From Bolinopsis microptera (Eukaryota; Ctenophora; Tentaculata; Lobata; Bolinopsidae), in assembly GCF_026151205.1 (NCBI RefSeq), contig NC_087081.1:186001-250000 (forward strand): a DNA stretch of 64,000 nucleotides. The letters are read 5' to 3'. The position numbers were made by a program, and so were the translations under genes. The notes below the pieces were generated by a model that worked only from the letters and a program-made list of their open reading frames with translations, ran no database searches and was not told where the DNA came from. How positions within the stretch are numbered: position 1 is the first letter of the stretch; each line of letters begins with the position of its first letter. Below, in pieces: positions 43,063 to 54,900 of this stretch.

Positions 43063-44127
43063 TCATTCTATGACTTGAGGTGTATCTGAATCAGTCCCAT
43101 TCTCCGTCACCATCTCCACTACTTCGCTCTCTCCGTTTTCAACGGTCTGCGCTAACTCACTCGTTACCAGTGATGCGCTCTCTTCTGCAACGTCCTTCAG
43201 CGCACGATCTGCAGCATCTTTTTCTTCTTTCTCTTTCTTTTTAGCAGCCTTGCGCTCTTTTACTTGGCCCTGTTCTTTTCTGTATGCCTGATAATTAAGA
43301 ATATCAAACTTTGCCCAATACCAGGTGACGTGATCAGTATGGTCGACGTGACCGATTTAATTTATTATTCTCTCCCCCTAGCCCTATAACTTTAAGAGAC
43401 CACTGATTGTTAAATATTTGTCTATAGTTCTGGCCGAATACCGTTTGGCAAAACTCAGGGTTAGAATAAATGACTAGATACCCAGTCTACTTGTAGAAAC
43501 GATCATTAATTGTTTCATTCATTACCATGGAATTGCACTAAATTTGGTTGTAAAACAGATATTACAAGTTAAAAATACCTCCAAACTGTCTTTTAGTGGA
43601 TCAAGAAAGGTCTCAAACTCCATTTCCTCCATGGCAGTGAAAACATCTGGAGCAGTCAGGGTCTTTCGTTTGCTCTTCTGTGCTACTGTGTTAGCACAAC
43701 TAGTGGCATACAGCACAAATACACTGAAAAATTACCTCTGTTACTTGGTTTAATCGAATATTGATATGAAGAATGTAATGATTTTAATATATAAAAGAGT
43801 GAACAATTAACATTGATGTGATCGAAGTTTTGAACTAGCGATCAAGAAGTTCAATAGAAATAATTTTACAATTACACGTAATGGCCGTAATTTAATTTGC
43901 GGGAACAAAAGACCTTTCTGTTATAAACCGAGCCAAAATTTGAATGTCTCTCAAAGAATCCTCTCCTCAAAGTTGAAACTTATCAAAGCTGTATTTAGAA
44001 ACCTGGCTGCCTTACTCAAGGCTAGTCTGGCTTCTTTGCTGATCATACACCCGTCTGGTAAAGCTTCCTTGGTGATCCTTGTTACTACCGCCATGGGCAG
44101 GTTCAGGTCTTCGGGTCGCTCTGCCAT
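43063..44127 (-). CDS. POLE3: DNA polymerase epsilon subunit 3, histone-fold protein
   Basis: Three exons, 44127-44003, 43723-43579 and 43287-43063, with GT-AG borders and matching phases, encode 164 aa (human POLE3 has 147). The protein begins [20 protein letters not shown]. Its histone fold (about residues 10-90) includes [20 protein letters not shown], then [20 protein letters not shown] and [15 protein letters not shown]. The C-terminal tail is Lys/Glu-rich then acidic, as in the family. POLE3 pairs with POLE4 in the leading-strand polymerase epsilon holoenzyme and also takes part in CHRAC-type chromatin remodelling and histone handling in the nucleus. The gene lies 397 bases downstream of REXO4 and 658 bases upstream of the first HNRNPU-like exon, all in one direction. 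The ATG is the first in frame and matches the family start. Confidence 0.95.
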
Positions 44128-44523
44128 TGCTTTGAGAACAGTCAGTAAGAACTTTAAGAATCTAATTCAGATTGTTGTAATAGATCAGCATAAGAAATAA
44201 GGATTACAATCAGAAGTTTATGATTTTAATTTCTGATAGAACAACAGACAGAGCTATTTTTAGAAGAAGAAAAAATATGCCAGAATTCTTAAAAATAACA
44301 CTTAACAGCAGAAATGGATTCAATGTTACATACATTTTGAACATTCTTGACAAAATAACGTGAGAGCAACAAAATTATCGATATTTCAATAAATTAAATC
44401 ATCTCAGAAAGAAACCCTACCAAATTGACTGATCAATCAATAAACAATCTCAACATCTCAACATGTCACAACATGAAAAGCAGATAGAATTACACCCACT
44501 AAATAGAAATTATCTTCTACAAC
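44128..44523 (-). other. REXO4-POLE3 intergenic spacer
   Basis: Only 397 bases separate the REXO4 stop codon and the POLE3 start. No AATAAA was seen on the minus strand. An acceptor-like TCTGAATTAG| lies 34 bases upstream of the POLE3 ATG, weak but compatible with trans-splicing. Confidence 0.4.
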
Positions 44524-45381
44524 TCAGTCATCTAAAGCATCATCTGAACCTTCCTTTTTCTCACTGTCATCTGCTGAGTCGTTCTTCTGAACTTTCTTCT
44601 TGTACTTCTTAATACTACGCTCCCAAGAAGTCCTGTGCATTCTGTATAACTGCAGTGCACTACGTGCATCCTCAATTGAGTCATGAGCTCCTTCTTGAAC
44701 AGAAATTTTTAAGATTTCACTGCAAAGCTTTTTAAGAGAAGGTGTGTTACCTTTGGATAGTGCCTTGAAAGGCTTATACTTTGCTGTGTCCCTTATCATG
44801 GGTTTTGGATGTGAAAACTCTAGGACTGTAAAATCATGCTTTATATCATGACCAATAACAACTTTATCTTTGACAATGTCTGCTACCTCAGCCTGAACCA
44901 ATTTGAAAGGCACTCCTTTAGCAGTAATAATTTGTTTATTCAACCCAGTGATTAATGATCGATAGTCAGTCACATGTTCTCTAGGTAACACGATCTTATC
45001 ATAAACAGTGTCTCCATAAACATTTACAATAGAAACCCTTGCAAGCTGATTGTCCGAGCCATCTTTACCAGAACCCACCATCTCACAGTCCAATGCTAAT
45101 CGATGTGTAATGTTGTTTGAAATATCTGTGCTTGCTTGTGTTGTGAGAGGCTTGGTTTTCCTCTTCCTCTTGTCCAGACAGGGATTGCTATTCTCTTTTT
45201 CTGTAATATCTTTCACATGGGATGTCAGGTCATCCGGAATGTGGACATTACTTACCTTCTTTGCCCTCTTGGTAACCTTACCAGTCTTTTCAGTATCATG
45301 TTTTTCACAAAACTTCTTCCAATTAGTTGCACCAGGTGATTTTACATGACCGGAGGAGTTGTTTTTACGCCTTCTAGCCAT
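44524..45381 (-). CDS. REXO4: REXO4-type 3'-5' RNA exonuclease, single exon
   Basis: An uninterrupted 285-aa frame. A basic N-terminal region (MARRRKNNSSGHVKSPGATN) with a nuclear-type Lys/Arg cluster precedes a DEDDh exonuclease domain from about residue 92. Exo I is LALDCEMVG with D98 and E100. Exo II is VVIGHDIKHDFTVL with D183. Exo III is HDSIEDAR with H233 and D238. All the DEDDh catalytic residues are present. The tail is Lys-rich then acidic (DSADDSEKKEGSDDALDD). REXO4 and its yeast relative Rex4 act in rRNA processing in the nucleolus. Human REXO4 is longer (422 aa), mostly because of a longer N-terminal region. The start is the first ATG and lies just 6 bases after a splice acceptor, so the 5' UTR is supplied from elsewhere. 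Confidence 0.95.
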   Translation of the reverse strand: MARRRKNNSSGHVKSPGATNWKKFCEKHDTEKTGKVTKRAKKVSNVHIPDDLTSHVKDITEKENSNPCLDKRKRKTKPLTTQASTDISNNITHRLALDCEMVGSGKDGSDNQLARVSIVNVYGDTVYDKIVLPREHVTDYRSLITGLNKQIITAKGVPFKLVQAEVADIVKDKVVIGHDIKHDFTVLEFSHPKPMIRDTAKYKPFKALSKGNTPSLKKLCSEILKISVQEGAHDSIEDARSALQLYRMHRTSWERSIKKYKKKVQKNDSADDSEKKEGSDDALDD

Positions 45382-45402
45382 TGGATTCTGAAACCAAAAA
45401 GA
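45382..45402 (-). promoter_or_regulatory. splice acceptor immediately upstream of the REXO4 start codon
   Basis: On the minus strand CTTTTTGGTTTCAG| precedes AATCCAATGG, giving a strong polypyrimidine tract and AG six bases before ATG. It must accept either a 5' UTR exon or a spliced leader. Confidence 0.7.
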
Positions 45403-46420
45403 AGTTATGTTTTCAGTGACTAAAAAAGCAATTTATCATTGAAGAAAAGTACGATCTTTCTCCTTATAATGCATTGTGAAAACACAGTACATGTATGTCC
45501 GCATTGGACTCAATTTAAGAAGAAGCAAAATCGAGAGATTTTTTAATTGTATCAAGACCAACTTTTATTATCAAAGCTAAACCGTGACTTATAGTCCGTA
45601 GGACAGCATAATTGCACACTAAGTGTAATGTAAAATAATAATTATTAATGGGATAAATCTATAGTTTTTTTTAAATTAGAAAAAAAATTCAAACAGAATA
45701 AGTCAAATCTTATTTTTTCCCTGATAAATGTCATGGGTCAAACTTAGATTTCTTGAAAGTTTCGTCAAATTTAATTATTAACAGTGGGTGTGACACAGCA
45801 CTTCATCTTTTTCGCTATTCTACCATAAAGTGAGAACGCTTTCGGCTAGGAACTTCAAAGTTTCTAGTAAACACATTTATTTGGCTTCATAATTGAAATA
45901 AGCTTCAAAATATTATCAGACTATACATGCAGCATACTATTGGAGTAAATTGTTCGACTTTATACTTGAGTACAAGTCAATTTGACTTTTGGGACATATA
46001 ATCTTACAAAGGATCACGTTTAGGTTCTAAATTATTTTAGGATTGTTGACATTTGTAAGATTGACATGTTTATAATAATAATGCAGCATGAGTAACTGGT
46101 GGATAAGCCTTCGGTAAAAACGGATCCGGAAAAGTCAATGCGGCACTCGTGTTCTTGGTATTGTCGTCGGTATATTGTCCATTATCTACGTTATGCTTTC
46201 ATAGTTTAAACAATAATGAGTTCTAAATATACAGCTTTAAACCGATTAAGTATGAATGAATGAAATACCTGACAATCCGCACTCCTATAATTCAAAAGCA
46301 TGAGTAACTCGTAGTGATGTATGATTTCTAGAAACTTTAAATCAAATTTGGCGCTCACAGGTCCTCGTGATCATGTGATCGCAGCATGAGGTTCTGTAAA
46401 TGCGCAGGGCACCTTCGAGC
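45403..46420. other. upstream flank of the three-gene cluster
   Basis: Expected to hold the promoter, but no TATA box, initiator or leader exon could be assigned. Confidence 0.35.
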
Positions 46421-46424
46421 TTAA

Positions 46425-47954
46425 GGTCAAGTTCGGAGACAACCTGTACATTTTTTACTTTTTTAGAAGTGTGTGGTGGAGCCAGCTCAACACACACTGA
46501 AACTCCCTGATTATATGGCTGACAAGACATTTTTCAGGACTTTCTCTGAGTAAAAAAATAAAATTAAAAGGTTGAACGGTTGAGCAGATACAGGTGGTAT
46601 TAAACAAACCCTTAAAAGGTGGAGATTTAAGGTGGAGACTGGCTCTGGTTGAAGAAACTTTTGATTAAGGTGGAAAAGGTTATTGGTAACACAAACTACA
46701 TCAAATTTGCAATCTGATGGTGTTATCAATATTTTATTCAAGTGCTCAACCGAGGTGGAGAAATTAAATGCACTTTTCAAAACTGCTCAACCGGGGGTGG
46801 AGAAAGGTTTAGAGAGTTCTAGGTTAGCTAGAAAGTTGCGTCTCGGCCTTTTCTACTTCCCGTTAAATTTTGTTTTTTCCATTGACGCTCAACAGGGTGG
46901 AGATCTTTCATTAAGAAACAGTAAAAAGCCTGTCAAACATGCCTAAATTCATTGGTTTTATCACTAATTCTAATCTGCTCTGTTAACTGCTACTGTAGGG
47001 GATCATAAAACTGTTACCCCTTCTGTCTTAAAGCAAAGTGTTCTAGCAAATGAAAAAACTATCAAAGTTGTGAAAAGGTGCTCAACAAGGTGGAGAAATT
47101 GTTGATTAAACAGTAAAACATTAAAAAATGCATTAAAACTGGCCCCACCGGGTTGAGTTGAGCTTTGGCAGTTGATTTCTGGAAGAAATGACATTGGGTG
47201 ACCCTTAAGCATGTATACAACTCATCAAACTAGCCATCAACCACTCAACCGCGGTGGAGAACCTTGACTTCTGAGGTCAAATTTACGCCCAAATTTGCCA
47301 AATTTGAGTCTCCACCTATGTTGAGTGTACTTTTCAGCAAGGATGCCGTGTAATATGAGTTGGTAGATGATTTAGAATCATTGGTATTGCAAATGGACTG
47401 CCACAGTCACTCTACAGCTCCTAAACTACAGAATAACAGATTTTGAACTGCATGTTATGCTGTCTCCACCTCGGTTGAGCCGATTCTGAGGATCCTATTC
47501 TATGAAATATGTTTGGTATAACCCATAATATTAAATATTAGGACTTTGGAGCAATTAAAAAGCATAAGAGGGTTAGTTCTAGGGTTATATTAGCTCATGT
47601 AGTCAGTGAGCTGCTCCACCTGTGTTGAGCAGACAAACCTGCTCAACCGGCACTTTTTGAGTACCCACCTGTCTTACGTAACTTTAAATTGTGAAATTTG
47701 GAGTAAATATTTTTTCATAAGTGATTTACAGCTCCTTTATTTTTGTAATTTTCAGGTGGCCACTGTCTCCACCAAGGTTGAGTTATTTAAATTTTGAACC
47801 CAGATATCATTATAGAAAGGTTAGGAGTATAATATCTGAAGAGCCTGTACCCCTTGGACTGTCAGAGGAATTATAATTAATTTTACCGTTTATGGCAGTG
47901 AAATGAGTGTAATTAGTGACTGATTTTATGTACAGGTTGTCTCCGAACTTGACC
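46425..47954. mobile_element. TTAA-flanked non-autonomous DNA element with mirrored internal motif array
   Basis: The 26-bp perfect inverted ends begin GGTCAAGTTCGGAGACAACC and abut TTAA on both sides (46421-46424 and 47955-47958), as in piggyBac-type insertions. About ten copies of a 16-17-bp motif CTCAACC-NN-GGTGGAG occur inside, at 46744, 46785, 46887, 47079, 47143, 47243, 47310, 47464, 47614 and 47766. Those in the left half read CTCAACC first; nearly all in the right half are reversed (CTCCACC-NN-GGTTGAG). The motif is itself a palindrome with one mismatch. There is no transposase. Perfect ends imply recent activity. Confidence 0.9.
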
Positions 47955-47959
47955 TTAAA

Positions 47960-48365
47960 TTATTCACCTTACTGAGGCAGTCAACCAACGCGCGGCTTTA
48001 TTTTTATGATATAATATGTTTTGATTGTTATTAATAAATACCAAAATTTAAATTTGTTTTCCTAAAATTTGTTTTCCTAAGTGCTTTCCCAAGATTTCAA
48101 GTTGGTTGTTCACAATTTAACCGAGTTATGACCCTTTTAAAATGTTGTAAATGCGTGATCCAGCACTTAATCAGTGATATATTCACTCCATCAATACCCT
48201 GATTGGTTGGAAACTCAGTTAAACAAAAATTTCAGTTAAACAAAAATTTCAATTTTATGCCATTTATTACAGAATAAACAATTTTACAATAAATCATTTG
48301 ATATTTAAAGGAATCCTAATTCAAATAAAAAGGGCTTATGTTAAATAAAGTCGTTTTGAGATTTA
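47960..48365. other. no recognised gene
   Basis: Contains only a short direct duplication CAGTTAAACAAAAATTTC at about 48220-48255. Confidence 0.4.
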
Positions 48366-48488
48366 ATTGACCATTGTTAATGGTCTGACCCGGCGCGCGC
48401 TACTTCGTAGCACTTGCCATCGGGCCATTTCGAGAAGAAAGCGGCGCGCGCTACTTCGAAGAAATTTAGACGAGTAACATCCGTCAAG
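48366..48488 (-). repeat. end fragment of the CpG-rich family (copy 2 of 3)
   Basis: It matches 26319-26397 in reverse: TTGACCATTGTTAATGGTCT, then CCGGCGCGCGCTACTTCG, then GACGAGTAACATCCGTCAA. The GCGCGCTACTTCG block is present twice. Confidence 0.75.
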
Positions 48489-49075
48489 AGATTTAAATGC
48501 ATAAAAACATATTTATGGAAACCTATTTATGGAAACTAACTTTAGTATAAACATTTGAATTTGATTTCTATATGTATCCTAAATGGAAAAATGACTTACC
48601 TACACTTTAAAATGTGAAAATGTTCCTGAAGCTTTTCAATTAATTGAGGTAATTGATCTAATTTTGACATAAATTTTGGCCCATTTAAAACAACATTCGA
48701 TACATAAGCCCCTCTTAATTAATTGAAACCTCTTACATGTGAGAATCGGTACAGGGCGGTTCATAGATCCTTTTAACTTTCAAATTTATTTCTTTGAACA
48801 TCAGATTCCAACAATTTGTTAGAGCATCTGTTGAAAGTAAAATATAATTTTTAAGTAAAATACAATTTTTATTTTCCACAGAAGAATCAATACATATTGA
48901 ATTATAAATATCCGATAATTCCATTAATAATCATTAAAAGTTGCTTTTTCATTTGTAAAATCACGCGCGCGGCATCTTTTCTGCAGCTGCCTAACTTGTA
49001 GCCGCTAACATCAAAGCCGCCGCGCGCCCAAAGTGCTGGGTGCATTCTCATTGACAATTACACTTGGTCAAAGAT

Positions 49076-49148
49076 ATTTTGACCATTGTTCACGGTCTGG
49101 CCCGGCGCGCGCTACTTCGAAGAAAGTAAGACGAGTAACATCCGTCAA
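49076..49148 (-). repeat. end fragment of the CpG-rich family (copy 3 of 3)
   Basis: Same order of blocks as at 48366, with TTGACCATTGTTCACGGTCT at its start and GACGAGTAACATCCGTCAA at its end. A third GCGCG-rich patch lies between copies 2 and 3 at 48961-49030. Confidence 0.75.
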
Positions 49149-49398
49149 AGATATTTATATACAATTCCTAAATTAAATCAATAATCATGTTAATATGAGT
49201 ATTCAACACTACTAGACAACAAATATTTGCCGGCTCATCGACGATTCAGTCGCCGAAACAAAAATCAAATGTTTGCTTTTTCGTTTCGGGAACTGTTTGA
49301 ACTCAGTAATTACACTTATGTAGGAAGTACCTGACCCAAACAACCAAGTTTCGACGTCTTGACCCACTCAGGCCACTCCCAGGAACAATTCACAACTA

Positions 49399-49427
49399 TT
49401 TGTAGGGGATTTAAAATCCCCTACAAA
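49399..49427. repeat. 14-bp-arm hairpin
   Basis: TTTGTAGGGGATTT and AAATCCCCTACAAA are separated by one base, forming a perfect short palindrome. Confidence 0.8.
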
Positions 49428-49429
49428 AT

Positions 49430-51140
49430 TCAGGGAAACGTCTTAATACTGCTTCTCGGAATTGTTACGCGCAATTTAATAATTTGTAGACAAATTAGCG
49501 CGCCGCGAACCACGCGGAATATCAAGAAAACAACAAATTTCAAGAAAACAACAAATTTTTATTTAAATCAATTATAGCAACAATTTGAAAAACTTTAAAG
49601 CTCTTCTATTACCATGGAATATACTACGGGTATGGTGACTTGGGCTATTGAGTTGTTAAGTAGATTAAGATTAGTAAACCTGCACTTGCATTGTATATTT
49701 TATTAAAACTAGAAATTAGGCTTCACGGTAAAATGGAGAAGCAGGCTGATCTTGGAGAGAGCAGACCGTAAAGTTTACGCACCCACCAGGGCTACCTACC
49801 TACCCCAGTTGTTCTTTTTGGTTTATCAGCTTGTATTGTTATATTTATGGACCCCAAGTCACCACACTAAGAAGGCAGTATGGTAAAAACAAAGATAGCT
49901 AATAATCATAAAATAAATTAATGTAGAGGCTCTTACTGAGCATTGTCTGTCGCGACGTTAGGGACCCAGATCACCTTACTAGACGTATTTTAGACCGTAG
50001 AATCGATTGAAGTGGTTTCAAGATGATTGGATGATTGTTCTGGGGTAAATCGCAAAAAACCGATTTTGGGCCAAAAATAGGCCAAAAAAAAACCATGTTT
50101 TTTGATATTTTGAGCAAGTTAATTTTGTTGGCATGTCGGCAAAACTTGCATAAAGATAGCTAAAAGACAGCCGCACAAGATTGTATAAACAATAAAACAA
50201 ATCCCTCTATTTGTTCTGAGGTAAAAATCCAAAAAAGTGGTAAAAATTTAGACTTCTATTTGCTTTAAGTTTGAATAATTTTTTGCAGTTGTATTAAATC
50301 AACCCAAAAACTAGTCACATGTGTTTGCCTAAATTTTTCCTTTCCGAGAAGTACCCACTTCAATACTAATCGAAGATATGAATATTGTCACTCCGCAAGC
50401 GTTTTTGCCAAATTTTCGACGCGCACTACGCGCAAAACGCATTTAGTTGTTATCAATTGGCACCCGCGCGTTCATCATAATTTCAAACAGCTATAACTCA
50501 GCGAGATTAAGTCCGTTCTAGCTCATATTTTACACACTAAATAGAAAATAATGTGCTCTTATTGCTGACAAAATATGGATATAATTACTTTATTTGCCTT
50601 AGAGTAATAGACTGTCCAAGTTTAAACGCGCATTGGTATAGCACGTGACTAATAAGGCCAAAATTTATACTTCTTAACATATTATCGATCCTTAGACATC
50701 ATACTATTGTGTCCAATTAGCGGTTAGGTCTCCTAAACTCTTAGCAGAAACACGTCCTTTTTGCCCGTAAGAGCCTTACTACTATAAGTTAATATCATAT
50801 TCTGTTTAAAACTGTAAAAGTCAGTTGATGTTGGATTTCCTAGTTACTGTAAAGGTTCAACGATTGGGAATATTTAATGTTGGTATTTGTATCTGCTGCA
50901 GCATCTATCGAAAATATCATTTGTTAGAAAATTTTCGCCAACTTCAATTGATATTGGGTCGGCAATTTGGTGAGTGAGTGATGAATGGTTTGGTGTGATG
51001 CGGTGAGGGGCGATGTGAAACGTTGTGGGTAAGTCCAGTGTTAATTATTGTTGATGGATTGAGATCCGGGATGATACTTTTAAGCGTAATTTAACCAACG
51101 ATACAGAAGTAGTGAGGATTTCTTGTCATACGTGGACAAA
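49430..51140. other. no recognised gene
   Basis: AT-rich spacer with no supportable feature. Confidence 0.35.
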
Positions 51141-51142
51141 GA

Positions 51143-51333
51143 AGAGCGCGGTTCCCCCTGTAGCGTCGAAGACGCTCCAGGGTGAAACGACCGTGGGGGG
51201 GTCGCAACGAGAAACGACCCGTGGGGGTCGCAAGACCGTGGCGGGGTCGGCAAGTGATTTGTAGGTTTACAACTACCAGGGCGCGGCGAGTTGACTCGTT
51301 CGACGAGATATTTACGAGTATCACCCGTTAAAA
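51143..51333. mobile_element. composite fragment of two CpG-rich elements
   Basis: Bases 51148-51172 match the interior of the MITE at 26617. The duplicated CGACCGTGGGGG(G)TCGC blocks at 51188-51250 match its arm. Bases 51255-51333 match the right end of the element at 25368, ending GAGTATCACCCG before TTAA. The two families therefore sit side by side here, as they also nearly do at 25.4-26.8 kb. Confidence 0.75.
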
Positions 51334-51949
51334 GTGATACAAAGGTTTTCCCCATTCTCATTTAGAATCCGTTGATGTATGCTATTCCACAATTTGGAGG
51401 CTTATTAAGAAAAAGTGTTGGTTTTTCTTGGGAGGAGTATGACATTGCTAGTATCACGTTTTTGATGAGTCTATGTACAATACAACGAGTAAGGAGTGCG
51501 AAATTTCATATAATTCGATATATCTCAGAATACAGTGGTATTTGTACAAGTTTTTGAACATTAAGCAATTTTAGTGATTCAAAATGGGCTTGGTGTGGCT
51601 CTTTTTCGAAAATAAGCAGCTCCTAACTCTGTTTTGTATAAGGTCTGGTCGTGCACAAGTGGCCTGTTTGTCGAGGTATGCATTTAGGGTCTCCAAAAAG
51701 GATTTCTTATACAACGTTTTGGATTTCTGAACAGTTATCGTTTGGTTGGTCTTTGTTAGAGGAGCTGAGCCCCCCAAACATTATACCGTACGCAAGATGT
51801 GATTCCAATAAGGCAGAGTATTTTTTTGGTAGAGTTTCCCTGGACTGAATGTTTAATCCTGTTAGTGCACCTGTAGTGGATCTAATTTTTTTGTCTTAGA
51901 TATTCTATATGTGGTGCCCCAGTTAAGTGGGGGGGGCTTTTCATCAATA
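51334..51949. other. 3' flank of the LINE
   Basis: No independent gene recognised; it may include the 3' UTR of the minus-strand LINE. Confidence 0.3.
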
Positions 51950-54900
51950 CTACACAAGAAATTTGGTGTTTGCTAACCTTGGACAATTTTGTGTCCATTT
52001 ATAAATATTCTTGTGATTTGTCATGTTCATTGGCATCGGCCTAACCCTGGCGCAGGTTTCATCAGATTCGTATGCAGGTAGAACATGTATGTAGCAGCCG
52101 CATTTAGACATATTTATATGTGAAGAGATACTTCTCATGATTTGCATACGAAACAAGAACTTTATTGGCCTTTTCAAGTATGTTGCTTCTTTGGACGTCC
52201 AGTGATAAAATATGGTGTCATCAGCATAGAGCACAACTTTGCACTCATCGCTTTGTAACAGTTTATTATGTCGTTCATATATAATCAGAAAATTAGAAGG
52301 GCCTAGTATGGAACTTGGGCGAACTCCATATTTTGACATTCCAAAGTCTCTGATGTAGTGTGAAGAGAAAGGAAACATTACTGTTGTCTATCGGATAAAT
52401 AGTTTATAGAAGTTCCTTAGAGCTAGACCTCTAAACCCCATAATTTTCCAGTTTCCTCAGGAGGAATGCATGGTCAAGAGCAAACAGAGTATCAAAAAGC
52501 TTTGCTTAGGTCAATAAGATTCCTCAGAACATGATTTACCACTGGATGTGATGTTGTGATTGATGAACTGATTTGTGGAGTGATGTGAGTTGATTGGCCT
52601 TTTCGAAAACCAAATTGTTCATTACTGAGAATGTCATTAGCAGTGCAAAAGGTTAAAGCCGTTTGTATATTATTTTTTCAAAATATTTTACAAAAGATTG
52701 GCAATATTGACACAGGTCTATAATTTTCAATATTTTTCTTGATTATCTTTTTATGGATAATGAGGTACTTTGCCTATTTTGAATTATGGAAGGGAACGTG
52801 CCTTTTGAATACATGTATTATAACAAATTTGCTAATATGTTGGATAAGAGATGAGTCGGTTTCTTGATAACTGCTATTGGTATATCACTGGCTTTTCCAG
52901 TTAAACGTCTTCCTTGAATTATTTCAAGAATCTCCTCAGGGATGTGTTTCTTCTAGATGTTTGAAACTGTTGACTGATTTCGACATAAACTCAACAAAAG
53001 TGTTCGGATTGGTGGATAGTACAGTTGGTTCTCGGACAAAACCTTCTCATTTAAATTACTAGCAAAAGATGTTAATAGTAACTATTGAATTTGTTTGCAA
53101 AATGTCGCCTAAAATTACTCTAGTTCCATCTATAATGAAGTCTTCTTTTAGCTGGACTTCTTCTTTTATGCCACGAAGCTCGTTTAATTATTTGCCAGGT
53201 TTTTTTGGAGTTAAGGCTATTTTCTCAAACTAGTCAGCATAATACCTGTTTTGCAAGAGTTTTTATGGCAATTTTAAGATATTTTGAAGTAGTCCTTGTA
53301 AAACATTATGTCTTTTCCAGATCCCCATCTGGAATTAAACAATGTATTTGTTTTTTCCATTAAAATAAACGTCTGGCTTTTTTCTCCAAGAGGTTGATAA
53401 GGCCGTTTGTGATCCATGGATTTGTTATATTATTTCGTTTGGTGGTTGGTTTTTTGGTGAAGCCAATTTGCAAGATGTATCTTCCTTTTCTTGAAACCAG
53501 ATCCATGAAGGATCAAAGAGTCACATCTGTAGTTAACTGTATCTATGTCGTTTTCAATTTCTTCACAGAGCTTATCAAGGTTTTGCATTACTATGTTAAC
53601 AAATTATAATATATAGTTGTTTTTTCGGTGATTTATTCATGATTCCGAACTGTATCGAATTCATTACTTGAGGCAGAAAACTGGGCTGGTGATGTTGAAG
53701 ACTCTCCTGAATTACTTCCAGATATAGTTGATGAGTTGAATGTCATTTTAGTGTGTATGTTATCAATGCCCACGTTATTGAGCAGTGGGGCTTTGGTGTT
53801 CGGAATGGATTTGTGGGCTGTGAACCCGTGACTTAAATAAACTTCTTCGAATATATCTTATCTGGGCCTGAAAATTGGTTTGTTGAACATTGAAGTACCC
53901 TAATATGTATGCTTTATTCTTTCAGTGCGAGTAAGTAAGAACTTCTATATTCTGTGCATTGAAGTTAGCAAGTGGATTGCTTGGTGAGCGGTATACAAAC
54001 TCCAACTGTTAACTGGATCTGGAGCATTACTTATGTTACGAATAGGGACTCAATTGTCTGTACACAGATAACTTTTCAATCACACTAAGTTAAAGGAGTT
54101 GTGAATGTAGAGAGAACCTCCACTTCCTTTACTTTTTACTGTTGTGTCTTATTAGAAAACGAAAGCGTTTTTGGTTTAACAGAAGTATAGTCTTTATTTG
54201 GTACAGCGGAATATTACAGGGATCATTGTTTGTTTTGCTCAAACTATCCAGAAAATGTGTGGTCTATGCAGGTAATTTAAGGCCAAATTTGTCAAAGTTT
54301 TAGTACCATAGTACACATTTCCATCAATATTTCGAAAGTAGTGTGAGAATATGCGCTTTGATGTTGTTTGAGGAATCTTGCGTTATGAGGTTGTTGAAGT
54401 TTTTAAGTAGAATATGTGACAGTTCTCAAGAGTTTTTTGAGATAGTCCTATTGGCTCGTCATATATAGTCGTGACGGTTAATTGGTCAAGTAGTCGTTGT
54501 TTGGAGAATGAGGGCTTGATCAGAATGGATTATAACGAGTATATCATGATTGTGAATACAATTTGGCAGTAGTTTTTTCTCTAAAAAGTGGCAATGTTTT
54601 CCTGTGTTTTAAAACTCTTGTGACATGATGCAATCACACTTATTGGCAATTTATAAATGGTGTGGTTCCAGCACGAATTGGTTTGCTGCAGCCGATACAG
54701 TTCTCACATATATTTGTTCTATTTCATGGTTCGGAGCTCTTTGAAACGTGAATGAAACATCACAACTTTACTCCTAGCAATTCACTAATTGGCGCCCATT
54801 ATGGATGCGCTGTATTTTAGCCACATTAGCCTAGACAACTTAAAGATACCAGTAGACCAAGATGGATGCATCACTTTTCACTTGAAACGACCGAAACTGG

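Noticed and set aside
45050-45349. Plus-strand frames opposite REXO4
   Set aside because: Antisense shadows of the REXO4 coding sequence.
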